17,317 nt of DNA from Candidatus Omnitrophota bacterium (GTDB taxonomy: Bacteria > Omnitrophota > Gorgyraeia > Gygaellales > Profunditerraquicolaceae): the NCBI GenBank assembly GCA_903882345.1, contig CAIRWO010000205.1:1-17317 (forward strand). The letters are read 5' to 3'. The position numbers were made by a program, and so were the translations under genes. The first letter of the stretch is position 1, and every line of letters begins with the position of its first letter. A model generated the notes under the pieces. The model was not told where the DNA came from and ran no database searches. It was given only the letters and a program-made list of their open reading frames with translations. Below, piece by piece: positions 1 through 7,085 of this stretch.

Positions 1-1
1 A

Positions 2-148
2 ATGAAGCATTCCCATAATGATCCGCTGACGGCAATTGATCTAGATCCTCACGGAAACATCGTCGGCGTATGCCCTGACTGCGGCGGAGCCCTCCGCCAT
101 GAAGAAGGCTGCGTTAAATGCCAGGCCTGCGGTTATTCTAAGTGTTAA
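2..148 (+). CDS. nrdJ: C-terminal end of adenosylcobalamin-dependent (class II) ribonucleotide reductase, partial
   Basis: Only the last 48 codons are visible; the reading frame enters from the left edge, so the true start is upstream and the ATG at base 2 is probably internal. The peptide ends with a cysteine-rich tail: CPDCGG, then EEGCVKC, then CGYSKC before TAA. This pattern of paired CxxC cysteines is typical of the C-terminus of vitamin B12-dependent class II ribonucleotide reductases, where the tail cysteines are thought to re-reduce the active site or bind zinc. The enzyme converts ribonucleotides to deoxyribonucleotides in the cytoplasm. The stop lies 32 bases before mnmG with no visible terminator, so readthrough is possible. 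Another protein with a similar zinc-ribbon tail cannot be excluded from so short a piece. Confidence 0.72.
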   Translation: MKHSHNDPLTAIDLDPHGNIVGVCPDCGGALRHEEGCVKCQACGYSKC

Positions 149-180
149 TATAACTACGCTATCCCGCCTTGTAAAACGAG

Positions 181-2040
181 ATGGATAATTACGATATCAT
201 TGTTATCGGTGCCGGGCATGCCGGCATCGAGGCAGCTTTGGCTTCCAGCCGTATGGGTTGTAAGACCCTGATCATCACTTTACGGCTGGAGAGTATCGGC
301 GTTTTAAGCTGTAATCCGGCAATCGGCGGTGTGGGTAAGGGCCAACTGGTCAAGGAAATTGATAGCCTTGGCGGTGAAATGGCAAAGGCAGCGGATCGCT
401 GCGGCATACAATTCCGCATCCTTAATGCCTCTAAGGGCGCTGCTGTACAGTCCTCGCGTGCGCAGATCGATATGGGTATGTATAAGGACTGTATGCAGTT
501 GCTGCTTAAGGCTGCGCCGAATTTATTCATTAAAGAAGGGGAAGTAAAAAGTTTAATTGTGCAGGCAGGCCGCGTAACCGGTGTAGTCACGGACAGAAAA
601 GAGGAAATAACTGCCTGTTGTGTTGTTGTTGCGCCCGGTACCTTCCTTGACGGCTTGATCCACGTCGGCTTAAAGCATTTTAGCGGCGGCAGGATTAATG
701 AACCGGCAAGCATCGGCCTTGCGGAAAACCTGCGGCAACACGGGTTTAATTTATTGCGTTTTAAGACCGGCACCTGCCCGCGCTTAGACAAAAAATCGAT
801 CGATTTTACCCGCCTAAAAATTCAAGAAGGCGATAATCCTCCCATCCCATTTTCTTTTTCCACGGAAAAGATCAGGCAAAAACAAATCCCCTGTTATATC
901 ACTTACACAAATAACCAGACACATAACATTATCCTTGATAACCTCAATCGTTCTCCGCTTTATGCGGGTATTATCAAGGCAACCGGCGTAAGGTATTGCC
1001 CATCGATCGAAGATAAAATTGTAAAATTCCCGGAAAGGCCGCGCCACCAGATATTCCTTGAGCCGCAAGGCTATGATACGGATGAGATTTATCCTAATGG
1101 CCTCTCTACAAGCCTGCCGGAAGACGCGCAGCTTAAGATACTACATTCTATTGAGGGATTGGAGGAAGCGCGGGTAATCAGGTTTGGTTATGGGATAGAA
1201 CATACTGTGGTTGAGCCCACGCAGCTTTATCCAAGCACAGAAACAAAGCAACTGAAAAATCTTTTTCTCGCCGGCCAGATTAACGGGACAACCGGTTATG
1301 AAGAAGCAGCGGCTCAAGGGTTGGTCGCCGGGATAAACGCTGCCCTGCGCGTAAAAAATAAACAGCCGCTGGTATTGGATCGCTCAACCAGCTACATCGG
1401 AGTGCTGCTGGACGACCTTACCACTAAGGGCACACTCGAGCCGTACCGTATGTTTACTTCTCGCGTAGAATACCGCCTCATTTTAAGGGAAGATAACGCT
1501 GATATCCGTTTGAGGAAGATCGGTTACGCATTGGGTCTTGTTTCAGAGCGGGATTTTGGCAAGACCCAGGATAAGATCAAGGCGATTGAGAACGGGATGA
1601 ATTTTTTAAGGCAGGCGCGGATAAAACCTAACGAGGAAATAAATAATTTACTTAAAGCATTGGGAAGTGCCGCGATAAAAAAATCCGTCAGCTTAGAAGA
1701 AATCATTAAACGGCCTCAAGTGAGCTTAGCCGATCTAAAGGCGCTTTCTACTGTCAAACTTGACATCGAAGAATCCGCTTTCCGGCAGGTAGAAATCGAG
1801 GTAAAATATGCCGGGTTCATACAAAGGCAGCTTAAGGACGTAGAAAGGTTTAAGCACCTTGAAAAAATAAACTTACCGCAAAAGTTGGATTACGCTATAA
1901 TTCCCGGGCTTTCGCGGGAAATAAAGGAAAAGTTAAGCCGTTTTAAACCGCTAAACCTGGGGCAGGCATCGCGGATTTCGGGGGTGACGCCGGCGGCGAT
2001 ATCGATTTTGCTGGTGTATTTAAAAAAATATGGCCAATAA
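181..2040 (+). CDS. mnmG: tRNA uridine-5-carboxymethylaminomethyl(34) synthesis enzyme MnmG (GidA)
   Basis: This 619-residue protein has the usual MnmG length. With MnmE it installs the carboxymethylaminomethyl group on U34 of tRNAs reading split codon boxes, using FAD, NADH and a folate one-carbon unit. Visible marks are the N-terminal dinucleotide-binding motif GAGHAG at residues 10-15, the family signature SCNPAIGG with Cys44, and YCPSIEDK with Cys273. These match the two conserved cysteines of the family. The motif GTTGYEEAAAQGL in the middle and a helical C-terminal domain, which binds MnmE and tRNA, complete the layout. The start is fixed by the canonical MnmG opening YDIIVIGAG right after the ATG; no strong Shine-Dalgarno site precedes it. 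The last 11 bases overlap the next gene. MnmE is not in the window. Confidence 0.97.
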   Translation: MDNYDIIVIGAGHAGIEAALASSRMGCKTLIITLRLESIGVLSCNPAIGGVGKGQLVKEIDSLGGEMAKAADRCGIQFRILNASKGAAVQSSRAQIDMGMYKDCMQLLLKAAPNLFIKEGEVKSLIVQAGRVTGVVTDRKEEITACCVVVAPGTFLDGLIHVGLKHFSGGRINEPASIGLAENLRQHGFNLLRFKTGTCPRLDKKSIDFTRLKIQEGDNPPIPFSFSTEKIRQKQIPCYITYTNNQTHNIILDNLNRSPLYAGIIKATGVRYCPSIEDKIVKFPERPRHQIFLEPQGYDTDEIYPNGLSTSLPEDAQLKILHSIEGLEEARVIRFGYGIEHTVVEPTQLYPSTETKQLKNLFLAGQINGTTGYEEAAAQGLVAGINAALRVKNKQPLVLDRSTSYIGVLLDDLTTKGTLEPYRMFTSRVEYRLILREDNADIRLRKIGYALGLVSERDFGKTQDKIKAIENGMNFLRQARIKPNEEINNLLKALGSAAIKKSVSLEEIIKRPQVSLADLKALSTVKLDIEESAFRQVEIEVKYAGFIQRQLKDVERFKHLEKINLPQKLDYAIIPGLSREIKEKLSRFKPLNLGQASRISGVTPAAISILLVYLKKYGQ

Positions 2041-2698
2041 TTACCTTTCGTTAAAAAAATTCTGCCTTGATGCGGGCGCGGATCTATTCGGCGTTGCCGA
2101 TATAGAAGATATAAAGAATGGATTTGAGCTTTCAAAGGAGAGCGTAGATAAGATCAGCCGGGCAGTTTGCCTGGCAGTAAGGTTATCGCAAGGCGTTTTA
2201 GAAGACATAAAAGATGCCCCCACGAAGCTCTATTTTTACCATTATAAAACCGCAAACGTCTTTTTAGACCAGCTGGCGTTTAAAACTGCCGGCTTCATTC
2301 AAAAAAAAGGCTTTCTTGCCATACCTATACCTGCTTCTCAGATCGTAGAATGGAGCACACTAAAGGCACATTTATCACATAAACAAATCAGTCATCTGGC
2401 AGGCCTTGGCTGGATCGGCAGGAATAATCTATTAGTGAATAAGCAGTTTGGCAGCCAGCTTCGTTTGGCAACCATCCTTACGGATATGCCGCTTAAAATA
2501 GATAAGCCTGGCAAGGATAGCTGTGCCAGCTGCCGCTTATGCGTCCAGCTCTGCCCGGCAGGGGCAATAAAAGATAACCCTGTTGATTTCGACCATATTA
2601 AATGCTTTGAAAAGTTAAAGGAATTCCAAAAACAAAGGCTGGTGGATCAGTATATCTGTGGGGTCTGCGTCAACGCCTGCCGGGGAGCTGTGAAATGA
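2030..2698 (+). CDS. QueG-like double [4Fe-4S] cluster protein (epoxyqueuosine reductase family, short form)
   Basis: This 222-residue protein resembles the core of epoxyqueuosine reductase. It has AGLGWIGRNNLL at about residues 124-135, a ferredoxin-type motif with Cys165, Cys168, Cys171 and Cys175 followed by Pro, and a second cysteine set (Cys192, Cys210, Cys213, Cys217) able to hold another [4Fe-4S] cluster. True QueG is roughly 300-380 residues and reduces epoxyqueuosine to queuosine on tRNA with cobalamin. This copy lacks the C-terminal HEAT-like part, and at the place of the conserved DSAPVxE segment with the catalytic Asp it has LKAHLSH. Activity as QueG is therefore doubtful; it may be a related corrinoid or iron-sulfur reductase. 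The start codon lies inside the mnmG end (11-base overlap) and the stop overlaps the phoB start as ATGA, so translation is probably coupled on both sides. Confidence 0.75.
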   Translation: MANNYLSLKKFCLDAGADLFGVADIEDIKNGFELSKESVDKISRAVCLAVRLSQGVLEDIKDAPTKLYFYHYKTANVFLDQLAFKTAGFIQKKGFLAIPIPASQIVEWSTLKAHLSHKQISHLAGLGWIGRNNLLVNKQFGSQLRLATILTDMPLKIDKPGKDSCASCRLCVQLCPAGAIKDNPVDFDHIKCFEKLKEFQKQRLVDQYICGVCVNACRGAVK

Positions 2699-3393
2699 AG
2701 GAAAGGATTTTAGTCGTTGAAGACGATAAACATATCTCTAGATTAGTTGCCTATAATTTAGAGAAAGCCGGGTTTGATTGTTCTCAAGCCTACACCGGAG
2801 AAGAGGCTTTAAAGTATTTAGCCAAGCAGCCGGCAGATCTAATAATTTTGGACATCATGCTTCCGGAAATGGACGGGTTTGCAGTCTGCCGCTTGATAAA
2901 GCAGGATCACCGGTTAAAACATATACCTATTATTATGCTTACGGCCAAGGGGGAAGAAGTTGACCGGGTTGTCGGGTTGGAATTAGGGGCTGATGATTAT
3001 GTGGTTAAGCCGTTCAGCCCGCGCGAACTTATTTTGCGCATAAAAACAATCTTAAAAAGAAGTAAGCCCGCAGAAACGCAGACAAAGGATCTTATTGAGT
3101 GCGCCGGCCTGCTTATTGATATACCTAGATACAGGGTTACATTAAATAATAAAGAAATAACACTTACCGCGATGGAATTTAAGTTACTGGTTATTCTTAT
3201 CCAGAGGCAGGGCCGCGTGCAGACAAGAGAGAGGCTGCTTTCGGATGTTTGGGATATCAACGCCGATGTGTATACCCGCACAGTAGATACGCATATTAAG
3301 CGCCTGAGAGAAAAGCTGGGTAAGGCAGGACGCTTGATCGAAACCGTCAGGGGTTTAGGATACAGGTTTAAGGAGGAAGACAGTGAAGATTAG
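2695..3393 (+). CDS. phoB: PhoB/PhoP-type response regulator (OmpR family)
   Basis: This 232-residue DNA-binding response regulator has a receiver domain at residues 1-120 with acidic pair Glu9/Asp10/Asp11, phospho-acceptor Asp53 in LIILDIMLP, Thr83 and Lys105 (VVKPF). The ADDY segment typical of the OmpR/PhoB dimer face is present. Residues from about 135 to 230 form an OmpR-type winged helix ending in ETVRGLGYRF. Phosphorylated by the kinase encoded next, it should bind Pho boxes and activate phosphate-starvation genes; a clear Pho box lies at 5180-5218. A GGGGAG ribosome site at 2682-2687 precedes the ATG, and the gene overlaps its neighbours by 4 bases upstream and 11 downstream. The PhoB/PhoP assignment rests on the paired PhoR-like kinase and on the adjacent pst operon; family membership itself is certain. 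Confidence 0.93.
   Translation: MKERILVVEDDKHISRLVAYNLEKAGFDCSQAYTGEEALKYLAKQPADLIILDIMLPEMDGFAVCRLIKQDHRLKHIPIIMLTAKGEEVDRVVGLELGADDYVVKPFSPRELILRIKTILKRSKPAETQTKDLIECAGLLIDIPRYRVTLNNKEITLTAMEFKLLVILIQRQGRVQTRERLLSDVWDINADVYTRTVDTHIKRLREKLGKAGRLIETVRGLGYRFKEEDSED
3371..3376 (+). promoter_or_regulatory. Shine-Dalgarno site deciding a GTG start for phoR
   Basis: A perfect AGGAGG lies within the end of phoB, 6 bases before a GTG at 3383. It supports this GTG as the start of the sensor kinase and implies translational coupling between regulator and kinase. Confidence 0.8.
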
Positions 3394-5164
3394 CCTGCAC
3401 TGGAAAATAACCTTCATTTTTTGTTCGATATTTATCCTCGCCCTCTTAAGTGGTTATCTTTATCTTTCACCCAGACTTGCATACTATTTTGAAAGCGGAC
3501 TTCAGGATAGTCTTAGGCGTGAGCTCATGCTTGGTAGAGACCTCTTGGAAGCATCTTTAGGCCCTGCGGGTTCCGGTGGTAATATCGGCGATGCCGATAT
3601 GTTGGCACGCAAGATCGGTAAAGAATTAGGATTAAGGGCAACGATTATTGCTTTAGATGGGACAGTAATCGGAGACAATGTTTTAAATAAAGATGAAATC
3701 GCGAAATTAGAAAACCATGCTGACCGGCCGGAGATCCAAAACGCCCTTAAGAATGGTTTTGGCATCAGCAAACGTTATAGCTATACAATCAGAAAATATA
3801 TGCTCTATATGGCAGCTTCTTTTGGCAAGGCAAGGCCTGCCGGCATATTAAGATTATCTATACCGCTGGAGGCCATTGCCTCACTGGAAGCGCAATTACA
3901 AAAAACCGTTATCTTTACAGTTTTCTTTGTATTTTTGCTTTGCTTAGGAATAACTTTTGTAATTTCAATTTTTGTTTCCCGGCCGCTGATAGAGATGTCC
4001 AAGGCCGCAAGGGCTGTGGCAGGAGGTGATTTTAGCAAAAAGCCGGCGGTTTATTCAAACGACGAAGTAGGCCAGCTCGCCCGGGCCATCACAGATATGT
4101 CAGATGAAATAAAAGATAAGATGGAAAAGATAAAATCAGAAAGCACTAAGCTGGATATCGTACTTTCCAGCATGTTTGAAGGGGTTATCGTTACCGACCA
4201 AGCCGGCATAATTATATTAATGAATCCCGCTTTAAAAAAATTATTTTTTATAGATTATGACCCTAAGGGCAAGAGGCCCCTGGAGGTGATCCGCAATACC
4301 AGCGTGCAGGATATCGTAGACAGGATCCTTCAGGGTAAGCAACGCCTGGCTACGGAAGAAATCAGCGTGACTCAGCCGGAAGAAAAAATTTTGCAGGTAA
4401 ACGGCGCTGCGATAATCAGGAATAACAGCCTTGAAGGCACGGTTCTGGTCTTTCATGATATCAGTGAATTAAGGAGGCTTGAAAAAATACGCCAGGATTT
4501 TGTGGCCAATGTTTCGCATGAGCTGCGTACCCCGGTATCCAGTATTAAGGGCTATGCGGAGACCCTTCTTGAGGGGGCTATAGAAGACAAGGAAAACGCC
4601 CGCGATTTCGTTAGCATTATTCATCAGGATAGCGATAGGCTGGCTAAGCTCATTGATGACCTGCTTGATCTTTCTAAAATAGAATCCGGTAAGATGAAAA
4701 TGGCATTTTTGCCGGTTGATGCTGCGGCATTGATAAAACGCAGTGTGGCAGTAATTGAAAACCAGGCCAAGGAAAAAAACATTTCCCTGAAAGCGGATTT
4801 ACCTGCCCAGCTTCCTAAGATCCAGGCAGATGAAACTCGCTTTTCCCAGGTAATGATAAATCTTCTGGATAATGCTGTAAAATATACTCCCGAAGGCGGA
4901 ACAGTAACGATTTCCACAAGCATTAAGGAAAAGTTCCTGCAGGTTGAAGTTAGCGATACCGGAATAGGAATCCCGGAAAGTGATATTCCCCGCATATTCG
5001 AAAGATTCTATCGCGTGGACAAGGCGCATTCCCGCGAACTCGGCGGCACCGGCCTTGGCCTTTCCATTGTTAAGCACATCGTACAATCCCACGGCGGGCA
5101 GGTCTGGCTAAAATCCGAACCTGGACAAGGCTCGACCTTCAGCTTTACCATCCCTCTGGCGTAA
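3383..5164 (+). CDS. phoR: PhoR-type phosphate sensor histidine kinase
   Basis: This 593-residue membrane kinase starts at GTG. The order of parts is: first membrane helix at about 8-28, an extracytoplasmic domain of about 145 residues (30-174), second helix at about 175-198, a HAMP linker at 199-250, a PAS-like domain at about 255-365, the dimerisation/phospho-acceptor domain with His379 in VSHELRTP, then the ATPase domain with Asn493/Asn497 (N box), DTGIGI at 525-530 and GGTGLGL at 554-560. HAMP-PAS-HisKA-HATPase with a large outer loop is the layout of Bacillus PhoR rather than the short-loop E. coli form. It should phosphorylate or dephosphorylate the PhoB-like regulator under control of PhoU and the Pst transporter. 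It may also act on the receiver-only protein encoded just downstream. It overlaps phoB by 11 bases. Confidence 0.93.
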   Translation: MKISLHWKITFIFCSIFILALLSGYLYLSPRLAYYFESGLQDSLRRELMLGRDLLEASLGPAGSGGNIGDADMLARKIGKELGLRATIIALDGTVIGDNVLNKDEIAKLENHADRPEIQNALKNGFGISKRYSYTIRKYMLYMAASFGKARPAGILRLSIPLEAIASLEAQLQKTVIFTVFFVFLLCLGITFVISIFVSRPLIEMSKAARAVAGGDFSKKPAVYSNDEVGQLARAITDMSDEIKDKMEKIKSESTKLDIVLSSMFEGVIVTDQAGIIILMNPALKKLFFIDYDPKGKRPLEVIRNTSVQDIVDRILQGKQRLATEEISVTQPEEKILQVNGAAIIRNNSLEGTVLVFHDISELRRLEKIRQDFVANVSHELRTPVSSIKGYAETLLEGAIEDKENARDFVSIIHQDSDRLAKLIDDLLDLSKIESGKMKMAFLPVDAAALIKRSVAVIENQAKEKNISLKADLPAQLPKIQADETRFSQVMINLLDNAVKYTPEGGTVTISTSIKEKFLQVEVSDTGIGIPESDIPRIFERFYRVDKAHSRELGGTGLGLSIVKHIVQSHGGQVWLKSEPGQGSTFSFTIPLA

Positions 5165-5179
5165 CACCTCCCCAAAAAG

Positions 5180-5218
5180 TTCACAAAAATTTCACACTGG
5201 CTTAATGATATTGTCACA
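5180..5218 (+). promoter_or_regulatory. Pho box: four hexamers at 11-base spacing
   Basis: Four hexamers begin at 5180 (TTCACA), 5191 (TTCACA), 5202 (TTAATG) and 5213 (GTCACA), each separated by exactly five bases. This 11-base periodicity is the hallmark of PhoB/PhoP binding sites: TTAACA-like repeats in Bacillus and CTGTCAT-like repeats in E. coli. The last repeat ends nine bases before the -10 element, so the box covers the -35 position, as in PhoB-activated promoters. It fits phosphate-starvation activation of the operon at 5256-11064. Confidence 0.85.
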
Positions 5219-5227
5219 GCGATATTT

Positions 5228-5233
5228 TATACT
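5228..5233 (+). promoter_or_regulatory. -10 element of the Pho operon promoter
   Basis: TATACT stands nine bases after the Pho box. The expected -35 position (around 5205-5210, AATGAT) is poor and lies inside the Pho box, which suggests an activator-dependent promoter. Transcription would start near 5240, giving a leader of about 15 bases that still contains the AGGAG ribosome site at 5245-5249. Confidence 0.65.
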
Positions 5234-5255
5234 CTATTACGGATAGGAGATCATA

Positions 5256-5693
5256 ATGACAAAAGCGGAAAAGAAAATAATTATCATAGAAGACGACAAG
5301 CACATAAACCGCCTCATTTCCTACAACCTTTCCAAAAATGGTTTCCGTCCGGAATCCGTATATGACGGAAGAGAGGCGATGCATAGGCTTAGCGGAGAGA
5401 ATTTTGATATCGTGATACTGGATATTATGCTTCCCGGCATCGATGGCTTCCATATTTGTAAGTCGATCAAGGAGAACCCCGCCGCCTTTAAAACGTTTGT
5501 CGTGATATTAACAGCCAGGGCCGAATCCCAGGATAAGATCTACGGAAATCTGGTAGGAGCAGACTATTATCTTACCAAGCCTTTCAGCGTCGCAAAGTTA
5601 ATGGAGGTGATTAACGACCTGATCGCCTTGAGGGAGAAGGATTTTTCTATTGATACGCATAAAACAATGGCTAAACCGGGTGTGAGCAACTAA
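5256..5693 (+). CDS. Receiver-only (single-domain) response regulator in the Pho operon
   Basis: This 145-residue protein is a CheY-like receiver with acidic residues Glu12/Asp13/Asp14, phospho-acceptor Asp56 in IVILDIMLP, Thr86 and Lys108 (LTKPF). No DNA-binding or enzymatic domain follows; the last 20 residues look unstructured. It closely resembles the PhoB receiver encoded at 2695: both share EDDKHI, RL, YNL, LDIMLP and DGF at matching places. That suggests descent from a duplicated PhoB receiver. Compared with that PhoB, the ADDY segment has become ADYY, and an Arg in the last helix (LILR) is replaced (LMEV). These positions belong to the usual dimer face, so PhoB-style dimerisation may be lost. 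As the first gene after the Pho box it would be induced by phosphate starvation. A phosphoryl sink for PhoR or a protein-binding output are both possible; neither is shown. Confidence 0.88.
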   Translation: MTKAEKKIIIIEDDKHINRLISYNLSKNGFRPESVYDGREAMHRLSGENFDIVILDIMLPGIDGFHICKSIKENPAAFKTFVVILTARAESQDKIYGNLVGADYYLTKPFSVAKLMEVINDLIALREKDFSIDTHKTMAKPGVSN

Positions 5694-5712
5694 AGAAAAG
5701 GAGGGCAGGTGA

Positions 5713-7062
5713 ATGAAAAAGTTTTTAACAGCGTTTGTTTTAGGGGGATTCATCGCGTTGAATTTAGGAATGTGTTTCTCTTACGCCGGTGAAATTGATC
5801 TTCTTCTCCAGAAGCTCGTGGACAAAGGCGTATTGACAGCCGGCGAGGCGCAGCAGATCGGCACGGAAACCAAGGAACAGGTAAAATCAGAGATTGCCAA
5901 GGGGAAATATTCTTCGCTGCCAGAGTGGGTGCAGAATATTAAAATGAAGGGGGATTTCAGAGTTAGGTATCAACTTGACCATGCAAAGGCTGATGCGAGC
6001 GCAGCAACCAACAACACTCAGGATAGGAACAGAGGCCGTGTCAGATTGAGACTCGGCTGGGATACGAAGGTCAATGACAAGATAGTGGTGGGAGCGGGTA
6101 TTGCAACCGGGACGACAGATGTAACCAGTTATGATGCCGCGCGTTCCAATAACCAGAGCTTTGGAAATGCGTTTGCAAAGAAACCCTTAGTATTAGATTA
6201 TGCGTATGCCAAGTATACTCCAGTGCCCTGGGCTTCGCTCATGGCTGGTAAGATGAAGTATCTCCCTTGGAGGCCTACTGATGTAATGATAGATAATGAC
6301 ATAACTCCAGAAGGAGGGGTTTTACAGTTAACTAAGAAATTTGGGAAAGCGAACCTCTTCTTGGATAACATGGTTTTCGTTCTCTCTGAGACCGAGCCAG
6401 CTACCCACAATGCCATGGCTTATGCTCTTCAGGGTGGTGCGGATTATGCGCTTACAGATACTCTTTCCGTAAAAGGCGCAGTTTCCTATTATGATTTTTC
6501 AAATGTTAAAGGAAGAGCTCTAGATGGTAGCCAAGGAACAAACACAAAAATGCTCGGTACCGGTAATACCGTTGCTGGCAATACTGGTACCACGGGTTTT
6601 AATATGTATAGTTTTAGAGATATAACTCCCGCGGTTGAATTCGGGATCAAGAATCCGTTCAAGGCCATCGCTAATGCCACCAGTTTAGGTATGTTGGATA
6701 TTGAAAAATTATCATTTTTTGGAGAGTGTTATCAAAATCTCGCTGCCCCTGACAAAAATACTGGTTTTGCAGCTGGTTTCGGACTTGGAAATGAAAAAGT
6801 GGATGATTGGGGGAAATGGCAGTTTCAGTACGTATATAGCATGCTAGAAAAAGACTCGATTTTGGATACTCTTCCCGATTCTGATCGTTATACAGGAAAA
6901 ACCGGTATCAGAGGTCATAAAGGTTCTTTCCAGTTCGGTCTAGGTAAGAATACCTGGCTTCAATTTGCGGTATTTCGCTTTGAAAATATCAATATGAGCC
7001 TTCCTACCACCAGAAGAGCTCCTACAACCGTTGTTCAAGCTGACTGGAATATGAAATTCTAA
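5713..7062 (+). CDS. Putative outer-membrane porin, probably for phosphate
   Basis: This 449-residue protein has a signal peptide (KK start, hydrophobic core, likely cleavage after SYA at about residue 25), then a short helical stretch (DLLLQKLVDKGVL, about 29-41) and a long region of alternating beta-strand character with many aromatic residues. It ends in Phe, the usual terminal residue recognised by the outer-membrane assembly machinery. The strand starting KMKGDFRVRYQL at about 77-88 and the Arg-rich RGRVRLRLGW at 108-116 are typical of the putative-porin family in uncultured Gram-negative phyla. A Gly/Thr/Asn-rich stretch at 271-296 is probably a surface loop. Its place between a Pho-regulated promoter and pstS suggests phosphate uptake across the outer membrane, like OprP of Pseudomonas, but homology to OprP was not established. 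A good AGGAGG ribosome site (5699-5704) precedes the ATG. Confidence 0.8.
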   Translation: MKKFLTAFVLGGFIALNLGMCFSYAGEIDLLLQKLVDKGVLTAGEAQQIGTETKEQVKSEIAKGKYSSLPEWVQNIKMKGDFRVRYQLDHAKADASAATNNTQDRNRGRVRLRLGWDTKVNDKIVVGAGIATGTTDVTSYDAARSNNQSFGNAFAKKPLVLDYAYAKYTPVPWASLMAGKMKYLPWRPTDVMIDNDITPEGGVLQLTKKFGKANLFLDNMVFVLSETEPATHNAMAYALQGGADYALTDTLSVKGAVSYYDFSNVKGRALDGSQGTNTKMLGTGNTVAGNTGTTGFNMYSFRDITPAVEFGIKNPFKAIANATSLGMLDIEKLSFFGECYQNLAAPDKNTGFAAGFGLGNEKVDDWGKWQFQYVYSMLEKDSILDTLPDSDRYTGKTGIRGHKGSFQFGLGKNTWLQFAVFRFENINMSLPTTRRAPTTVVQADWNMKF

Positions 7063-7085
7063 CAATAAATAAGGAGGATAAAGAA

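Noticed and set aside
189..791. Open frame of 200 codons on the minus strand
   Set aside because: It lies wholly within mnmG, shows no family motif, and reads as a shadow of the well-conserved gene.
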